60,839 nucleotides of DNA from Muribaculaceae bacterium. Lineage in GTDB: Bacteria > Bacteroidota > Bacteroidia > Bacteroidales > Muribaculaceae. Below the pieces are notes generated by a model. It made no database searches. It was not told the DNA's origin and was given only the letters and a program-made list of their open reading frames with translations. The first letter of the stretch is position 1, and each line of letters begins with the position of its first letter. The translations under genes were made by a program, and so were the position numbers. This document shows positions 25,047-33,090 of this stretch, piece by piece. The DNA is taken from NCBI GenBank assembly GCA_016290325.1, contig JAEETL010000015.1:1-60839 (forward strand). Direction: 5' to 3'.

Positions 25047-26165
25047 ATGATGAAAAAGATAATTATGATTTTAATGTTGATGGTGATTGCCATCAGCACA
25101 CAGGCTCAAACGATGAGAAATGACAAGATGACACGCCGCATCGATGATGTGTTTGGCGCAGTGTACAATAATCCTGCCGAGCCAGGGGCTGCAGTCTTGA
25201 TTATGCAGGGCAACGACACGCTTTATAGCCGTTGTTTTGGTGTCGCTGACATGGTGACCCGCGAACCCGTCACTTTTGAGACCAATTTTTGCATCGCTTC
25301 GGTGTCAAAGCAGTTCTCGGCGGTGGCTTTGCTGCAGTTGGCCGAGCAGGGCAAACTGTCATTGAAAGACTCGCTGTTTAAGTTCTTCCCTGAGTTCAAG
25401 GCACCGTTTTTCAAAGACATTACTTTGCATCACATCATGAGCCACACTTCAGGCATCCCCGACGCGCGTGACCGCCATGACCGCGATTTTGTGCTGTACA
25501 GCACCGATGTGGCTTCAGTGGGGTACATGAAAACGCTCGATCACCTGAACTTTCATCCTGGCACTCAGTATGAGTATATTAATCCCACGTTCCAGTTGAT
25601 TTACCAGATTGTGGAGCGCGCCACGGGCACTCCGTTTGAGACCTATATGCAGGAGAGTGTCTTTGACAAGGCTGGAATGAAATCCTGCCGGTATTTTGAA
25701 CCCGACCGCAATATTGCTCACATGGCTCATGGCTATGAGCGTGATGACAGCGGCAACTGGAAGGAATATGACTATGGCGAGGAGACTTTCTTTGCCACCA
25801 AGGCCGATGGCGCCCTTTATTGCTCCATCAACGATTTCGTGAACTGGGAACGTGCCCTGCGCGACAATCGGGTATGGACTTCAGCAAGCAAGCTTTTGGC
25901 CTATCACCCTTGGATTAAGATTCCACAAGATGCCGAGTATGGCTACCAGCCTCACACGGGCTACGGTTACGGCTTTTTCGTGCAGGACGTGCCTAATCTG
26001 CCTACCCATGTTTATCACTTGGGAGACAATGGCGGTTTCACCATCTACGCTGGCAAGATCCCTGCTCGTGACCTCATCTTCCTGTTCTTCTCGACACGTC
26101 CCGACATCGACCGCCTGGGCATGGTCAACAAAGTGTATAATATCATCGGCTTCGATTTTAAGTAA
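25047..26165 (+). CDS. Exported serine hydrolase of the beta-lactamase/DD-peptidase family
   Basis: A signal peptide (cleavage after TQAQ, about residue 21) precedes a class C beta-lactamase-like domain. The catalytic SxxK is SVSK (about residue 88-91), the Tyr motif is YEYINP (YxN), and a terminal HLGDNGG replaces the KTG/HxG motif. HHIMSHTSGIPD is typical of the family. Such enzymes act on peptidoglycan peptides or small esters; true beta-lactamase activity is not implied. The stop is one base from that of the convergent sulfatase gene. The start may be 25047 or 25050. Confidence 0.87.
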   Translation: MMKKIIMILMLMVIAISTQAQTMRNDKMTRRIDDVFGAVYNNPAEPGAAVLIMQGNDTLYSRCFGVADMVTREPVTFETNFCIASVSKQFSAVALLQLAEQGKLSLKDSLFKFFPEFKAPFFKDITLHHIMSHTSGIPDARDRHDRDFVLYSTDVASVGYMKTLDHLNFHPGTQYEYINPTFQLIYQIVERATGTPFETYMQESVFDKAGMKSCRYFEPDRNIAHMAHGYERDDSGNWKEYDYGEETFFATKADGALYCSINDFVNWERALRDNRVWTSASKLLAYHPWIKIPQDAEYGYQPHTGYGYGFFVQDVPNLPTHVYHLGDNGGFTIYAGKIPARDLIFLFFSTRPDIDRLGMVNKVYNIIGFDFK

Positions 26166-26166
26166 G

Positions 26167-28155
26167 CTATTTCTTAATAACCAGGTTGTCGGTCGTCATG
26201 CGCTGCATGTATTGCTGGATGATGGATTTCATCCTGCGTTCCATGTGCTCGCGTGTGGCGCGAGGCATGGTGTTCAGCACGTTGTGGCTAAAAGTGGAGT
26301 CGGTGCGGAATTCATAGGCGGCTGTCACATCCTTGCCGTCGAACTGCAGCGCATAATCTCCCCAAACGTATTCATAGCCGCTGGACTCGGGCAACCAGTG
26401 CAGCGCTAAACCTTCATTGGACGGTGTGTTGAACAAGTCGAGTCCAAAAGCGACGTAAGGCAGGTCATAGTGCAGGTAGCCCAGCACGGTGGGCATGATA
26501 TCAATTTGCTCGACAACACGCTCCTCATCATAGCCGTGCAGCGACTGGTCGCTTGGGGCATAGAAAATGATGGGCACGCTGTAATTCCCAAGTGATGTGC
26601 AATAGAATGGGTCAATCTGCTGGCTCACGTGGTCGGCAGTGATGACAAACAATGTGTTCTTGAACCACGGTTGTTTGCTGGCGGTCTCAAAGAAGCGTTT
26701 CAAGGCATAGTCAGTATAAGCGATGCATTGCTGCAACGGACGCTCACCCTGCGGGAAACGGCCCTGATACTTTTCAGGCACGACAAACGGGTCATGGGAT
26801 GATGCGCTGAACAATGCGGTCATGAATGGCTCTTTCATCTGGCCCATTTGCTCGGCGAAGAACTGGAAAAATTCCTCGTCCCAAATTGCCCAGGTACCGT
26901 CAAAGTCGGCATCTCCGTTGAAATTAGGATCGGCATTATACTCATCACGACCGTAATAGTGCTGGAAGCCAGTGGCTCGAGCAAATGCATGGAAACCCAT
27001 CGAGCCGTTCTGCGCCCCATGGAAAAAGGCCGTGGTGTAACCCTTGTTCTCGCCCAATTCTCGTGCTAGGCCCGACATGGAGTTAAGTGAAGCCGGGGTG
27101 AGGAACAGCGGCTCGACAAAGTTGGGCAACGATGATAGTACAGACGGCATGCCCTCGATGCTCTTGCGCCCGTTAGCATAGGAGTAACGATAAGTCATCG
27201 CGCTCGATGTCAGCAGTGAATCGAGGAATGGCGTGAATCCCTTGTATGTGCCACCGCGCAGGGTGCGGTTATAGAAGCCGAAGTGTTGCTTGCTGAAACT
27301 TTCCAATATCAGCACAACGACATTGCGGGGCGTGAATGCGGCACTGTCAGCGGGCGTGTGGAGTGGGGTATAGAGGGCGTTCGCCTCCTCGTCACTCATA
27401 TAGTCGGGAACGACAAAGGGCGTTTTTTTCAACGTGCGGAAGATGGAAAACGGCGTGTTCAAGACGATACCTGTCTCAACCGGGCGATCGACATACTGGT
27501 TGGCGTTGCTGATGGTAATGGGACGTGTCGCCTTGGTGAAACCGCCACGTATGGCCCCAATGCACAAGGGGATAGCCACCAGCAGCGACAACACCTGCTT
27601 GACATAGTAGCGTGATTTAGAGCCTCGCCTTGGCATGACCGTTTTTGGTATGGGACGAAATGACTTCCAGAACAACCAGGTAACAAGGGCTGCCAGCAGC
27701 ACTAGATACCAGTGGCTCAAGAATTGTCCACCAAAAATCTTGAGCATCTCTCCCGTTTCCTCATTGCTGAACTCGGCGAACACCGATGCCGTCGTGCGCT
27801 TGCCCGTGAAAGGGAAATAGACGCAGTCCATCAGGTTCATATACACCGCGATGCTGTTGACAATGGTATATATCCATCGTGCCACGCGATAGAATACGGG
27901 GCATTCTTTCCAGTTAAGCGGCAGCAGGAACATCAAAATGATTACCGCATTGGTATACAGGATGGCGGGTGTGTCAAACAATAGTCCCGCGCCAAACAGC
28001 TCCAGCCCGTGCCCAAAGGTCAAATAGCCGGCAAACAGCGACCAGTTGAGCATAAGGAAAACAGCGCGGCACAGGGTGTAGGCGCAGTACACCACTAGCA
28101 GGTCCCACAGCAGCGCCACTATTGGTATATTGGAAAAAGAAAAATGTCGTTTCAT
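26167..28155 (-). CDS. LtaS-like membrane sulfatase/phosphoglycerol or phosphoethanolamine transferase
   Basis: Five membrane helices (about 1-195) precede a periplasmic sulfatase-fold domain (about 265-570). Metal-binding motifs are NVVVLILESFS, FFHGAQNG and FVITADHVSQ. The nucleophile region reads GRKSIEGMPSV, with Ser where LtaS has Thr. In Gram-negatives this family transfers phosphoglycerol or phosphoethanolamine to glycans or lipid A; the substrate is unknown. The promoter -7 element lies directly against the start codon. Confidence 0.87.
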   Translation of the reverse strand: MKRHFSFSNIPIVALLWDLLVVYCAYTLCRAVFLMLNWSLFAGYLTFGHGLELFGAGLLFDTPAILYTNAVIILMFLLPLNWKECPVFYRVARWIYTIVNSIAVYMNLMDCVYFPFTGKRTTASVFAEFSNEETGEMLKIFGGQFLSHWYLVLLAALVTWLFWKSFRPIPKTVMPRRGSKSRYYVKQVLSLLVAIPLCIGAIRGGFTKATRPITISNANQYVDRPVETGIVLNTPFSIFRTLKKTPFVVPDYMSDEEANALYTPLHTPADSAAFTPRNVVVLILESFSKQHFGFYNRTLRGGTYKGFTPFLDSLLTSSAMTYRYSYANGRKSIEGMPSVLSSLPNFVEPLFLTPASLNSMSGLARELGENKGYTTAFFHGAQNGSMGFHAFARATGFQHYYGRDEYNADPNFNGDADFDGTWAIWDEEFFQFFAEQMGQMKEPFMTALFSASSHDPFVVPEKYQGRFPQGERPLQQCIAYTDYALKRFFETASKQPWFKNTLFVITADHVSQQIDPFYCTSLGNYSVPIIFYAPSDQSLHGYDEERVVEQIDIMPTVLGYLHYDLPYVAFGLDLFNTPSNEGLALHWLPESSGYEYVWGDYALQFDGKDVTAAYEFRTDSTFSHNVLNTMPRATREHMERRMKSIIQQYMQRMTTDNLVIKK

Positions 28156-28159
28156 GCCA

Positions 28160-28167
28160 CAAAAGTA
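28160..28167 (-). promoter_or_regulatory. Promoter -7 element for the sulfatase-family gene
   Basis: TACTTTTG on the minus strand ends 4 bases before the start codon, again predicting a leaderless mRNA. Confidence 0.5.
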
Positions 28168-28175
28168 GTAAAAAA

Positions 28176-28203
28176 CCTAATGCCTAATACCTAATACCTA
28201 AAA
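28176..28203. repeat. Tandem heptamer array, four copies of CCTAATN/CCTAAAA
   Basis: CCTAATG, CCTAATA, CCTAATA and CCTAAAA lie between the divergent sulfatase and metallophosphoesterase genes, with period 7 and TAA in each unit. Confidence 0.85.
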
Positions 28204-28212
28204 CCATTTCAT

Positions 28213-28220
28213 TAATTTTG
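28213..28220 (+). promoter_or_regulatory. Promoter -7 element for the metallophosphoesterase
   Basis: TAATTTTG matches TAnnTTTG and ends 10 bases before the ATG. Confidence 0.55.
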
Positions 28221-28230
28221 CACCATAAAA

Positions 28231-29610
28231 ATGGAAACACGGTCTAAAAAACTCAAACGATTGGTCCTGTTGCTGCTCACGATTGCTCTGGTGGCGTGGG
28301 TGGCTGCAAGGTGGCATGTGTGGTTTGGCAACGAGCCCGAGTTGGCTGCCGAGCCGTTCTCGGCACCATCAAATGTGTTGCTTACCTTTGGTGACGAGGA
28401 CGAACTGTCCCGCAACATCAGTTGGCAATGTGACACCGTATTGAGACCTTCGTTTTTGGAACTGATTGACCTGGAACAAGGCGACACCATGCGCGTCAAG
28501 GCCCAAGGCGAGGTCTTTGCCTCACGCAACGGCCAGGCGGCCTACTATGTCGCCCGCCTGCGACAGCTGAAGCCTGACCATTCCTACCGTTACCGTGCTG
28601 TCGTAGGGCCTCGCCTTGGCGCGGCCGCAGAGTCATCTCCGTGGTATGATTTCAAAACTCATACTGTGGAACGTGACCGTTTCTCATTCCTGTTTGTGGG
28701 CGATGTCCAGGACACCATCGGGGGTATCGCTAATAGCCTCTTGCGTGATGCACTTGCGCATCATCCTGATTGCGAGTTCCTCGTGTGTGGCGGTGACCTG
28801 ATTGAGCGCCCCGCCAATCAGTATTGGGCCGAGACCTTCCGCACGCTTGACAGTATCGGCCAGTCCATTCCCATCCTTAACGTGACGGGCAACCACGACT
28901 ACCTCAAGGGCATCACTCAGCGCCTTGAACGCCGATTCCCGCTCGTCTTCTCCTATTTCCTGGACTCAAAGGTGGACGACAACATGGTCTATACTTTGAA
29001 TTATGGCAATGCTCAGATTTTTGTGCTTGACAGCAACCGTGAGTTCCCCTACCTGTGGACTCAGCGACAGTGGCTTGAAGAGCAGTTGCGCCATAGCAGT
29101 GCCAAGTGGAAAATCCTAGTCCTCCACCATCCGTTGTATTCCATCAAGGGCAAGAACAACATCATCCAGCGTTGGTTATTCGACGACTTGGTGCATCAAT
29201 ATGGCGTTGACCTTGTGCTGCAGGGGCATGAGCACGCCTATGCCCGCATGACGGGCCATTACAAGAATGACGCCCCGTCAGCCCCGGTCTATACCGTCAG
29301 CCACTGTTCCCCCAAGAACTACCGCATCTATTTTGACGAGCATTTTGACAAATTCGGCATTTCAGGCCGGTACTACCAGACGGTGAACGTCCACGGCGAC
29401 ACTCTGGCGATGGCAGCCTATGACGCCAATACCCATGCCCTTTACGATTCCCTGATGATCGTCATGAACCCTGACAAGAGGGCGAACTGGCGTCCCGTCA
29501 TCGACCTGGACAAGGACATCCCCGAGAATATGGACTTCACACCCGATCCCGCCAACAAAAAAGACCGCAAATTCGCCGACCGCATCCGCGACTACCTCAA
29601 CCGCCCTTAA
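28231..29610 (+). CDS. Membrane-anchored metallophosphoesterase (purple acid phosphatase-like)
   Basis: One N-terminal hydrophobic segment (about 10-27) exports or anchors the protein. A fibronectin-like N-domain (about 40-140, with DHSYRYRAVVGP) precedes the calcineurin-type phosphoesterase domain. Its metal ligands are in FVGDVQD, GGDLIER, GNHDY, LHHPLYS and QGHEHAYAR, all intact. It should cleave phosphomonoesters or diesters in the periplasm, with substrate unknown. The 459-residue length fits this two-domain group. Confidence 0.9.
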   Translation: METRSKKLKRLVLLLLTIALVAWVAARWHVWFGNEPELAAEPFSAPSNVLLTFGDEDELSRNISWQCDTVLRPSFLELIDLEQGDTMRVKAQGEVFASRNGQAAYYVARLRQLKPDHSYRYRAVVGPRLGAAAESSPWYDFKTHTVERDRFSFLFVGDVQDTIGGIANSLLRDALAHHPDCEFLVCGGDLIERPANQYWAETFRTLDSIGQSIPILNVTGNHDYLKGITQRLERRFPLVFSYFLDSKVDDNMVYTLNYGNAQIFVLDSNREFPYLWTQRQWLEEQLRHSSAKWKILVLHHPLYSIKGKNNIIQRWLFDDLVHQYGVDLVLQGHEHAYARMTGHYKNDAPSAPVYTVSHCSPKNYRIYFDEHFDKFGISGRYYQTVNVHGDTLAMAAYDANTHALYDSLMIVMNPDKRANWRPVIDLDKDIPENMDFTPDPANKKDRKFADRIRDYLNRP

Positions 29611-29703
29611 CCCCTCATTCATATCATTTTTAACATCAATTTCCACGAATTATCCATTAATTAATGATTATTTCATGACAATTCATGTAAGAAAGTTGTA
29701 TTT

Positions 29704-29803
29704 GTTGTCTAGGTTGTTTTTAACAAGCGTGAGGCAGCCATTGTATTTTTTGTACTTATTGTTTTCCTTTTAATGAATTAGAGTTGTCCAAGTTGTTTTT
29801 AAC
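29704..29803. repeat. Two 21-base direct repeats upstream of prfA
   Basis: GTTGTCtAgGTTGTTTTTAAC (29704-29724) and GTTGTCcAaGTTGTTTTTAAC (29783-29803) differ at two positions and lie 79 bases apart, the second 56 bases before the prfA -7 element. Confidence 0.75.
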
Positions 29804-29859
29804 CCCAGTGATATAGCAGTTTTTTAAGGGGAGGCGTCAGCCAACTGAAAACTAATTAC

Positions 29860-29867
29860 TACCTTTG
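29860..29867 (+). promoter_or_regulatory. Promoter -7 element for prfA
   Basis: TACCTTTG matches TAnnTTTG and ends 22 bases before the ATG. Confidence 0.65.
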
Positions 29868-29889
29868 CAGCCAAATTCAGAATAACACT

Positions 29890-30999
29890 ATGGCAGAAAA
29901 CGCTTTACTGCAACGACTCGAGGGCCTGGATGCCCGATTTGAGGAGATTGGCACGCTGATTACTGACCCTAATGTCATCGCCGACCAGCGACGCTATGTC
30001 AAACTGACTAAGGAATATAAGAGTCTTGAGACTCTATTGGCTGCGACTAACCGCTACCGCAAACTGCTCGAAGATATCGAGCAGGCTAAGGCAGTGCTTG
30101 ACACCGAGACCGACGAGGACCTGCGGGCGATGGCACGTGAGGAAATCGACGCCAATCAGGCCGATGTGCCTAAACTTGAAGAGGAAATCAAGCTGTTGCT
30201 CATCCCCGAGGATCCTGAGGACAGCAAGAACGTGGTGCTTGAGATCCGTGGTGGCACGGGCGGCGACGAAGCAGCGCTGTTTGCTGGCGACCTGGCCCGC
30301 ATGTACACCCGTTACTGCGAGACCAAGGGCTGGAACGTGCAGATGTCCAGTTGCAGCGAGGGCGCCGTAGGCGGTTTCAAGGAGGTCGTGTTCAGCATCA
30401 CGGGCGACAACGTCTATGGCACGCTGAAATATGAGTCGGGCGTTCACCGCGTGCAGCGTGTGCCAGTGACCGAGACCCAAGGTCGTGTACACACCAGTGC
30501 TGCCAGTGTGGCCGTCCTGCCCGAGGCTGAGCCGTTTGACGTTCACATCAACGAGGGCGAGATCAAGTGGGACACCTTCCGCAGCGGCGGCGCCGGAGGA
30601 CAGAATGTTAACAAGGTGAATAGTGGTGTGCGTTTGCGTTACATGTGGACTAATCCCAACACGGGCGAGCAGCAGGAAATCCTTATCGAGTGTACCGAGA
30701 CCCGCGACCAGCCCAAGAATAAGGAAAGGGCATTGGCTCGCCTGCGTACCTTTATCTATGACCACGAGCATCAGAAGTATATGGATGATATCGCCTCGCG
30801 CCGCAAGACGCTCGTCTCGACAGGCGACCGTTCGGCCAAAATCCGCACCTATAACTATCCTCAGGGGCGTATCACCGATCACCGCATTGGTTATACCATC
30901 TACAACCTGCCCGCCTTCATGGACGGAGACATTCAGGACTGCATCGACCACCTCATCGTGGCCGAGAACGCAGAAAAACTCAAGGAAGCCGAACTGTAA
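29890..30999 (+). CDS. prfA: Peptide chain release factor 1
   Basis: RF1 recognises UAA and UAG and triggers release of the nascent protein. The 369-residue protein has the coiled N-domain, the stop-codon-reading region with GVHRVQRVPVTETQGR, and the GGQ loop (RSGGAGGQNVNKVNS) whose Gln is methylated by PrmC. Length is typical. It is monocistronic. Confidence 0.97.
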   Translation: MAENALLQRLEGLDARFEEIGTLITDPNVIADQRRYVKLTKEYKSLETLLAATNRYRKLLEDIEQAKAVLDTETDEDLRAMAREEIDANQADVPKLEEEIKLLLIPEDPEDSKNVVLEIRGGTGGDEAALFAGDLARMYTRYCETKGWNVQMSSCSEGAVGGFKEVVFSITGDNVYGTLKYESGVHRVQRVPVTETQGRVHTSAASVAVLPEAEPFDVHINEGEIKWDTFRSGGAGGQNVNKVNSGVRLRYMWTNPNTGEQQEILIECTETRDQPKNKERALARLRTFIYDHEHQKYMDDIASRRKTLVSTGDRSAKIRTYNYPQGRITDHRIGYTIYNLPAFMDGDIQDCIDHLIVAENAEKLKEAEL

Positions 31000-31334
31000 T
31001 GTGCTCTTTTTACTGGCAGATTTGTGGTCAGTGAAGCATCTACATTCCTAGACCTCACGCAAAGATTTAATGACATCCGTGCTCTATTCAATGAGGCGCG
31101 GATGCAATTATTCGCAGACCTAAAAAACTTCTAGGCTTTGGAGGCCAAAGAACGAGGAAACTCACAGACTTGCGTTAAAGAATTGTTAAAACAGCGTTTC
31201 ATTGTCACAAAACGCCGTTTTGATGTGTCTATATAGCAGACAACGATCTAATGATGAAGCCTGAAGACACAGTCATAGTAACAATTAGTGATGTTTATTA
31301 ATGAGACACTGGAACCACGCGGTTCCGGTGTTTT
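31000..31334. other. 335-base intergenic region after prfA with hairpins, possible 3' UTR or small RNA
   Basis: It holds two inverted repeats, CTTTGG-agg-CCAAAG near 31135 and AAAAC(a)GCGTTT paired with AAACGC(c)GTTTT near 31189-31222, and a terminator at its right end. No TAnnTTTG element is seen on either strand. A 44-codon frame in phase with prfA directly after its stop ends at 31132 but has no start. I cannot identify a gene. Confidence 0.5.
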
Positions 31335-31336
31335 TT
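31304..31336 (+). terminator. Rho-independent terminator before the DUF1893 gene end
   Basis: An ACACtGGAACC / GGTTCCGGTGT stem with a 4-base loop is followed by TTTTTT. It terminates plus-strand transcripts from prfA or from the intergenic region and overlaps the end of the convergent DUF1893 gene. Confidence 0.85.
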
Positions 31337-31745
31337 AATGGCTGTTGAAAAAATCTTTGATAATTTGGATAATGGCAATGGGGTCGTTCTCGTCACGGCT
31401 AGCTTTTTCCATCGGGCACCAGTCTGTGCCAGTGCGGTTGATGATGTGGTCCACTAGAGTGCCATATTCTGCTATAACGCCATGTTGTTGCAACAGAGCC
31501 AGTGCGGGTTGGCTCATCACGTCGGCACAGACATGGTTGATGCCCCCTATCACCATACACGCTGCAGCCGCTTTTCCCACTGCTTTATCGGCTATGAGAG
31601 CTCCTTTTAACACATCGGGATGCTCGCTCACCAGTGTCAACAAATCTTTCACACCGCGCTGGGTGAAACGGTGGATGTTGCCGTCAGCGCTTTTCAACAC
31701 AAGGGTTAAATTCTCGCCATGCAGGATGTCAATCAATTCTTTCAT
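31335..31745 (-). CDS. DUF1893 family protein
   Basis: The 136-residue protein fits DUF1893, a small cytoplasmic family thought to share the cytidine-deaminase fold (SADGNIHRFTQRGVKDLLTLV, then DKAVGKAAAACMVIGGI and WCPME). The family has no known activity. The ATG at 31745 is used because upstream codons would lie inside the conserved promoter block. The same block precedes the serine hydrolase at 25047, so the two are probably controlled together. It is monocistronic and divergent from mtnN. Confidence 0.82.
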   Translation of the reverse strand: MKELIDILHGENLTLVLKSADGNIHRFTQRGVKDLLTLVSEHPDVLKGALIADKAVGKAAAACMVIGGINHVCADVMSQPALALLQQHGVIAEYGTLVDHIINRTGTDWCPMEKASRDENDPIAIIQIIKDFFNSH

Positions 31746-31750
31746 GAGGG

Positions 31751-31758
31751 CAAAATTA
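31751..31758 (-). promoter_or_regulatory. Promoter -7 element for the DUF1893 gene
   Basis: TAATTTTG on the minus strand ends 5 bases before the start codon, as in the matching promoter at 25035. A leaderless transcript is predicted. Confidence 0.65.
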
Positions 31759-31778
31759 GTGCAAGTTGAGAGCAGAAC

Positions 31779-31805
31779 AAAATGAAAAATTGGTTTTTTC
31801 ATTTT
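31779..31805 (-). promoter_or_regulatory. Operator-like inverted repeat AAAATGAAAA-N7-TTTTCATTTT (copy B)
   Basis: Identical arms and spacer length to the copy at 24988-25014. It sits in the same place relative to the -33 and -7 elements. Confidence 0.7.
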
Positions 31806-31862
31806 TTTATGCCGAAGCGAAGCCTAATTTATCCAAAGGTAGTTTAATTCGAGAAAAAATAG

Positions 31863-31870
31863 TAATTTTG
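31863..31870 (+). promoter_or_regulatory. Promoter -7 element for mtnN-luxS
   Basis: TAATTTTG matches TAnnTTTG and ends 28 bases before the mtnN start. Confidence 0.6.
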
Positions 31871-31898
31871 TCCCAGATTAATCTAATTTGAACTAGTT

Positions 31899-32576
31899 AT
31901 GAGAATCGGAATCATTGTGGCGATGGCCAAGGAGCTTGAGTTGCTCTTGCCGATGCTTCAGGATGGCGAGGAGAGCCGCATGGGAGGCTTTGTGTTCCAT
32001 CGTGGCAAGATGGGTAAGCATGATGTGATGGTTATGCAGTGTGGCATCGGCAAAGTCAATGCCGCTATGGGAGCGTTGACACTCATCAACGCTTTCCTGC
32101 CTGACTATATCATTAATAGTGGTGTGGCAGGCGGTGCCGACAAGTCGGTCAATGTGATGGACGTGGTGGCAGGCGAGCGTGTGGCTTATCATGACGTGTG
32201 GTGCGGCCCCGAGAGCGAGTTGGGGCGCGTGCAGGGTTTACCCTTGTATTTTGAAGGCGCCAAGCGCCTACTCAAACTTTTGCCTGACCGTGACGATATC
32301 CATAAAGGGCTTATTTGCTCGGGCGACCAGTTCATCGATACGATAGAAAGCGTGAAGACCATCAAGGGTAATTTCCCCGATGTGCTGGCCGTGGATATGG
32401 AGTCGGGAGCGATAGCCCAGGTGTGCCACTTGAACCACGTTCCGTTCTTGGCCCTGCGTGTCATCAGCGATTCCCCGGGAGCAAGCCACAACAACACCCA
32501 GCAGTATATGGACTTCTGGAACGATGCTCCCCGTGAGTCCTTCGCCCTGCTCAAGGACATGATCAATAAACTTTAG
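31899..32576 (+). CDS. mtnN: 5'-methylthioadenosine/S-adenosylhomocysteine nucleosidase
   Basis: The enzyme removes adenine from SAH and methylthioadenosine, giving S-ribosylhomocysteine, the substrate of the next gene's product. The 225-residue phosphorylase-fold protein has IIVAMAKELELLL at its start (catalytic Glu), the NSGVAGG loop, the ribose-binding VDMESGAIAQ, and the catalytic Asp in ISDSPG. It lies 28 bases before luxS; together they recycle SAH and make AI-2. Confidence 0.93.
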   Translation: MRIGIIVAMAKELELLLPMLQDGEESRMGGFVFHRGKMGKHDVMVMQCGIGKVNAAMGALTLINAFLPDYIINSGVAGGADKSVNVMDVVAGERVAYHDVWCGPESELGRVQGLPLYFEGAKRLLKLLPDRDDIHKGLICSGDQFIDTIESVKTIKGNFPDVLAVDMESGAIAQVCHLNHVPFLALRVISDSPGASHNNTQQYMDFWNDAPRESFALLKDMINKL

Positions 32577-32604
32577 ATTATTTTAAATCAGTTGTTGAAA
32601 AGAT

Positions 32605-33090
32605 ATGGAAAAGATTGCTAGTTTCAAGATTGACCACACGAGGCTCTTGCGAGGTATTTATGTTTCGCGAAAAGATTATCTAGAGGGTGGCGACGTGGTG
32701 ACCACCTTTGATATACGCATGAAATTGCCTAACCGTGAGCCGGCCATAAGCCAGGGTGCGTTGCACACTATTGAACACCTGGCAGCGACTTACCTGCGCA
32801 ATCATAAGGAGTGGGGCAGCAAGGTGATCTATTGGGGGCCTATGGGCTGCTGCACGGGCAACTACCTGTTACTCAAGGGTGACCTTAAGAGTGAAGATAT
32901 CGTCCCACTGATGCAGGAAATGTTCCAGTGGATTGCTGACTTTGACGGCGACATTCCTGGAGCCAATGCCCACGATTGCGGTAATTACACGCTCAACAAC
33001 CTCCCCATGGCTAAATGGGAGGCTCGTAAGTACTATATTGAGGTGCTTCAGGACATCAAGCCCGAGAACCTCGTCTATCCCGAAGACTGA
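32605..33090 (+). CDS. luxS: S-ribosylhomocysteine lyase LuxS
   Basis: LuxS splits S-ribosylhomocysteine into homocysteine and the AI-2 precursor DPD. The metal site is HTIEH (54-58) plus a Cys in AHDCGNY. The catalytic Cys is C82 in GPMGCCTG, with the next position Cys (C83), where better-known homologues have Arg or Gln. Length (161) is typical. It is second in the mtnN operon, and its stop abuts that of the convergent lon. Confidence 0.96.
   Translation: MEKIASFKIDHTRLLRGIYVSRKDYLEGGDVVTTFDIRMKLPNREPAISQGALHTIEHLAATYLRNHKEWGSKVIYWGPMGCCTGNYLLLKGDLKSEDIVPLMQEMFQWIADFDGDIPGANAHDCGNYTLNNLPMAKWEARKYYIEVLQDIKPENLVYPED

Noticed and set aside
25047..26165. Annotation of the serine hydrolase as a beta-lactamase resistance gene
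   Set aside because: Only the general SxxK/YxN fold is seen; most such proteins are peptidases or esterases.
31000..31132. A frame of 44 codons in phase directly after the prfA stop, suggesting stop-codon readthrough
   Set aside because: A frame this long is expected by chance fairly often; prfA already has its full family length, and there is no ATG.
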